In this document: in pieces, positions 60,170 through 64,000 of the stretch
How positions within the stretch are numbered: the stretch's first letter is position 1
Layout: each line of letters begins with the position of its first letter
Origin: Cephalopachus bancanus
Lineage: Eukaryota > Chordata > Mammalia > Primates > Tarsiidae
Assembly (NCBI GenBank): GCA_027257055.1
Contig: JAPVLO010000161.1
Location: forward strand, 5,224,501 to 5,288,500
Length of the DNA stretch: 64,000 nucleotides
Reading direction: 5' to 3'
Translations under genes and position numbers: made by a program
Notes under the pieces: generated by a model
The model's database searches: none
What the model saw: the letters and a program-made list of their open reading frames with translations, nothing else
Told to the model about the DNA's origin: nothing

Positions 60170-61064
60170 CTATTGTGAGGGCCAAAGTCCTTGACCCCCT
60201 AAAGGTTCTCTGAAAAATCACTGACATAGATTAATAGGAGAACATTCATACAAATTTATTTAACGTGTGCCTTCAGAATGAAGACCCAATCCCCACATTG
60301 AAGTACAGAAGCTTACCATCTTGAGGTTATTAAAAAAAAAAAAAAAAAGAATATGGGCACAGAGTATGGTCCAAAACAGGTTTTAGTGGCAAGACACATT
60401 ATGTGAGGGAGAAAGGAAGTCTTGGCTAGCACAGGCGGTCTTGTTATGTAGATAAAACCTGACAGGTAGCAGCCCTCAGAGAGAATAGATGGTAAATGTT
60501 TCCTTTGACTTTTAAAGGTATCAGACTCTCAGTTAATCTCTCTTAGATCAGGGAAAGTCCTGGAAAGGGGCTTGGCTGCATCACTGGAAATTCTCCACAG
60601 ACTTAAATTTCCCCCACATAGGAGAGATTTGCAAGGACGCTTCAGTCTGCTGGTTCTGTGGCAGCCATTTAAAAATATGTCAAAAGGCCGGGCTCGGTGG
60701 TTCAGCCTGTCATCCCAGCACTTTGGGAGGCCGAGGTGAGTGGATTGCCTGAGCCCGTGGGTTCGAGACCCATCCAGGCAACTTGGCGAGACCTCGTCTC
60801 TACAAATCAAAAATTAGCTAGGAGTGGTAGCACGTGCCTGTAATTCCAGCTACTTGGAAGGCTGAGGCGGAAGGATCTTCGGAGCCCAGCAGGTCGAGGC
60901 TGCGGTGGCCGGGAGCGGCCACTGCACTCCAGTCTGGGTGACAGAGTGAGACTCCAAGTCAAAAGAAAAATAAATAAATATTGATGTTTAAAAAAAATTA
61001 ATTAAATTTAAAAAAATATGTCAAAGAAATATATTTTGGGGCAAAATATTCTTCCTTTTAACTA
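60170..61064 (-). mobile_element. Probable second LTR insertion in the old L1
   Basis: L1 sequence stops at 'cttggctattgtga' and resumes at 'actatgaatagaactgctg', so everything between is an insertion. It has LTR-like composition and a minus-strand AATAAA ('tttatttaa' near 60,257). The family is not recognised. Confidence 0.5.
60688..60968 (+). mobile_element. Alu
   Basis: It is flanked by perfect 'aaaaatatgtcaaa' repeats. A few bases of the linker are missing ('tctctacaaatcaaaaatta'). Confidence 0.95.
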
Positions 61065-61523
61065 TGAATAGAACTGCTGTGAACACGGGGGTGCAAATAT
61101 CCCTTCAAGACTCTGCTTTCAGTTCTCTTTGGTGTATACCAAAAAGTGGAATTGCTGGATCATATGATAATTCTATTTTTAACTTTTTTGAGGACTAGCT
61201 ATACTCTTTTCCACAGCAGCTGCACCACTTTACATTCCCACCAACAGTACACAGAGGTTCCGATTTTGCCAACACTTGCTAGTTCCCAGGTTTTTGTTTT
61301 GAAATGATGGCCGTCCTAATGGGTGTGAAGTGGTATCTTGTTGTGGTTTTAATTTGTATCTTCCTGGTGGCTAGTGATGATGAACATGCTTTCATGTGCT
61401 TATTGGCCACACCTATACTTTCTTTGGAGGAATGTCTATTCAAGTCTGCAGTAGTAATGAAGATATTTGGTCTTTGTCCTCAGTTCCTGGCAGACTTCCT
61501 AAGACCCTTGAAATTTCCCAGTA

Positions 61524-61812
61524 TGCCGGGCTCGGTGGCTCAGCCTGTAATCCCGCGCCTTTGGGAGGCTGAGGTGAGTGGATTTCCTGAGCCCGCGGGT
61601 TCGAGACCCGCCTGGGCAGCGAGACCTCATCTCTACAATAAATCAAAAAATCAGCCGGGCCTGGTAGCACATGCCTGTCATTCCGGCTACTCGGAAGGCT
61701 GAGGCGGAAGGATCGCCGGAGCCCAGCAGGTCGAGGCTGCGGTGGCCGGGAGCGGCCACTGCACTCCAGTCTGGGCGACCGAGTGAGACTCCAACTCAAA
61801 AAAAAAAAAAAA
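61524..61812 (+). mobile_element. Alu, young, with 5-nt deletion
   Basis: It contains 'cctgggcagcgagacctc', is CpG-rich, and is flanked by perfect 'gaaatttccca' repeats. Confidence 0.95.
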
Positions 61813-62395
61813 GAAATTTCCCAACAGTCTTGTATTCAACCCCTTTTAGATTACACCTAAGTTTATACTAATGAGGTGACTTAGGATGTGGCCCTAGGTA
61901 GCCTCAGAATGGAGGTAGTCACCAGAAAGACCAAGTGATTAGAGGACTGGATCTTCCATCCTCAACTCTGATCTTCTACAGTTGACACCTGATTGCTGGG
62001 CAGCTCACAGCCAGCTGCCCACTGGGTGTGCTGGTGATGCCTGCCCAGGGAAGGGTGGGCCAACATCAGACCCTGCCCCAAGACACCATAGGCATGCAAA
62101 CCAAGAGCCAACCATTTATGAGCGCCCAGGCTCTGGCCAGAGTGGTAACAGGGTACAAGTAGGGAGACCAAGAATTTGTCCTGGGGAGAGAGTGAGAGGC
62201 AGGACTGTGCCTGAGCCAGAGTTCCAAGATCCCAGGACATGCTCCACTGTCCCATTGGACTTCACTTACAAAACACTAATTCAATATAAAATTAAGAATT
62301 TCAAGATGGCAGCAACAGAGCATTAATATCCATGTACAGGGACGTTCTGAGCACAGGGCCCTATGCAACCATACTTTTGTGTTTGTTTGTTTGTT
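61813..62395. other. Intergenic, nothing recognised
   Basis: GC content is higher at 61,980-62,250 with overlapping open frames on both strands. I see no family resemblance or splice context. Confidence 0.45.
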
Positions 62396-62688
62396 TTTGT
62401 CTGAGTTGGAGTGTTACTCTGTTGCCCAGGTTGAAGTGCAGTGGCATGCTCACAGCCCCTGCATCCTCAACCTACAGGGCTCAGATGATCCTTCTGCCTC
62501 AGCCTTCCAAGTAGCTGCAACCACAGGTGCACTCCATCACACCCGGCTAATTTTATGATTTAATGTAGAGATGGGGTCTTGCCAAGTTGCCCAGGCTGGT
62601 CTCAAATCCATGGGCTCAGACAATTCTCTTGCCTAAGCCTCCAAAAGTGCTGGGATTATAGATGTGAGCCACCGCACTGGGTGCTTTT
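62396..62688 (-). mobile_element. Alu
   Basis: This antisense full-length, moderately diverged copy is 'gagttggagtgttactctgt' to 'gagccaccgcactgggtgc'. Confidence 0.92.
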
Positions 62689-62919
62689 TTTCCCCTCTCA
62701 TATAGATTCCTAAAGCTCTTGTTATTTCTAAGTGATTTATATTTGCTTCTATTGTAAATGATTTTTTTCCCATTATATTTGCTAACTAGTTAGTAATAGT
62801 AAACAGAAAAGTAATTTTATACCATTATTTTGGCTTTTTCAGCATTTTTTCTCATCATTTTTAGAGATAAAATGCTAAAATTTAAGTCTTACTATAAATT
62901 CTCGTTTTCTACATAGAAA

Positions 62920-63135
62920 AATCATCTACAAATAATAGCTATCACTTGCTCTAAGTTATTTACCCAGATAACAATCCCATGAAGCAGTAATATTATCCCC
63001 ATTTCACAGCTTAGGTATCTAAAATGTGAGAGACTTGCCCAAGGTCAAAGAGCTACTAAGTAGAGGCAGAATCAAAATTCAAAACCAAATCCGTCTTTAA
63101 GCTTCAGAGTTCATACCCTCACCACTAGACTGATT
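62920..63135 (+). mobile_element. MIR fragment
   Basis: 'ttatccccatttcacagctt' and 'gacttgcccaaggtcaaaga' are MIR core landmarks. Confidence 0.8.
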
Positions 63136-64000
63136 AGATCAACTCCTTTTCCCCCTCTACTTTTATCTCTGAAGACTTAGTACATTGGACAGAACTTCCA
63201 GAACAATGCTAATTGTGGTGATAGCAAATACTTTGTTCTCAATTGTAACTGGCAAATACGTCATTTTTAAGTATAATGATGGATACAGCTTACAAAGGAA
63301 ACCTTTGTAACATGAGACTATCAATGATAATGTATATTTTCTTAATAAAGTCAAAAATCAATCTATTTGGAAGAGGGGTGAATTGTGAAACTTTATTAGT
63401 AAAGACTTCTGTCCCAAGGTTTATTCCAATCACATTGACATACATAAAATACCAACACTTTCTTGATGAGAGAACAGAAAATCTGGACATTGTATTGATT
63501 CTGACTTAAGAGAAACAGAAGCCTCAACATACGGCCAGGAGTCCATATCTAAAGAATCGACCAATATGAGGTATCTACAAGAAAATCAATTCAACAACCT
63601 ACTTTAAAGATATGTAAGAGACCCAAAGAAGTCAGTTTTTGTGGGAGGTTGATCTGTACAGTTTACTAAACATAATGTACAACACTAAAAGAACTATGTA
63701 TTTCCAGGAAAATTAAGACTATGCATACCTGGATTAGCACCTAGAAATTACACAGATAATAAGACTATTGGGCCCAGGTTATTCTAAAAGAAGATTCTCA
63801 CTGGCATTTGATAGTAACTCTTACCTTCCATGTGAGTTTGGTGACCAGCTGAGTTGGTTAACTGCTTCATGTCTTCAGTGCTTTATGACATGAGATGTGT
63901 CAGGCTTGATATATTTTGTATATAAATTTAAATAAAAGATTTTTAAAAGTTTTATATTTACCCTAGTTTTATTTCCAAATTACTACTCTATAATTTTGTG
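63136..64000. other. Right edge: nothing firmly recognised
   Basis: This is AT-rich unique-looking sequence. On the minus strand an exon-like segment ends CACATGGAAG|GTAAGA near 63,822-63,828, and an AATAAA lies near 63,393 (minus). Neither is supported by a recognised protein. Confidence 0.4.

Larger units (their letters stand above)
57090..61425 (-). mobile_element. Old L1M 3' region, antisense, split by nested LTRs
   Basis: The left part (57,090-57,460) holds 'caaggttcatccatgttgta'. Sequence resumes at 60,126 ('cattcatccattaatggaca') and again at about 61,065 ('gaactgctgtgaacac' to 'gtttcatgtgc'-like bases). The order matches one continuous L1 3' UTR broken twice. Confidence 0.8.

Noticed and set aside
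62980..63130. Possible exon with 'ccaccactagactg' near the right edge
   Set aside because: The sequence fits an MIR element and has no reading frame or splice sites.

Overview
This window is nuclear DNA of a primate. It is repeat-dense and gene-poor and holds one identifiable protein-coding gene, TMEM248, on the minus strand. The interspersed repeats suggest the lineage. More than fifty dimeric Alu copies derive from an AluJ-like source but carry a right arm and linker ('acaataaatcaaaaa', 'gagactccaactc') that match neither simian AluS/AluY nor the strepsirrhine Alu types I know. Several 5'-truncated L1 copies share one lineage-specific 3' end. By elimination I infer a tarsier (Carlito/Tarsius). 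That is inference, not a database result.

Positions 1-28,560 hold TMEM248. The five coding exons visible (21-164, 1647-1830, 2962-3112, 4665-4950, 8384-8560) splice in frame to 308 codons and stop at a clean splice donor at the left edge. The family protein is 314 residues, so only about six codons lie outside the window. The start codon is at 8542. Intron 1 is about 19-20 kb and is filled with Alu, L1, L2, MIR, a mariner transposase remnant and a MER2/Tigger-like element. It ends in a CpG island at 27,930-28,560 that must hold the promoter and the non-coding first exon. A (TGCG)n/(TG)n microsatellite lies just upstream of that island.

Positions 28,560-64,000 lie upstream of the gene and contain no gene I can support. 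This is a graveyard of endogenous retroviruses (ERVs) and L1. ERV-A (about 31.2-43.2 kb, plus strand) has two diverged LTRs, a tRNA-Leu-type primer binding site, and decayed reverse transcriptase, RNase H and integrase segments of ERVL (class III) type, split by at least nine Alus and two L1s. ERV-B (about 47.6-50.4 kb) is a second decayed pol remnant. Two copies of an unrelated LTR family sit in minus orientation at 50,447-51,627 and 58,595-59,592. Two shorter pieces of the same family (41.87 and 47.23 kb) look like L1-retroposed polyadenylated transcripts. Positions 57,090-61,425 form a nested stack: an old L1 split by an LTR, which is itself split by a second LTR, which is split by an Alu.

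I found no CRISPR array, bacterial gene, tRNA, rRNA or novel multi-gene system. The notable observations concern mobile elements: a probable L1 3' transduction at 56.4 kb, retroposed LTR transcripts, a young Alu subgroup marked by a 5-nt deletion, successive Alu insertions at one target, and a duplicated segment inside ERV-A. A (UG)n tract 18 nt downstream of the TMEM248 exon 5 donor is the most interesting gene-related signal.
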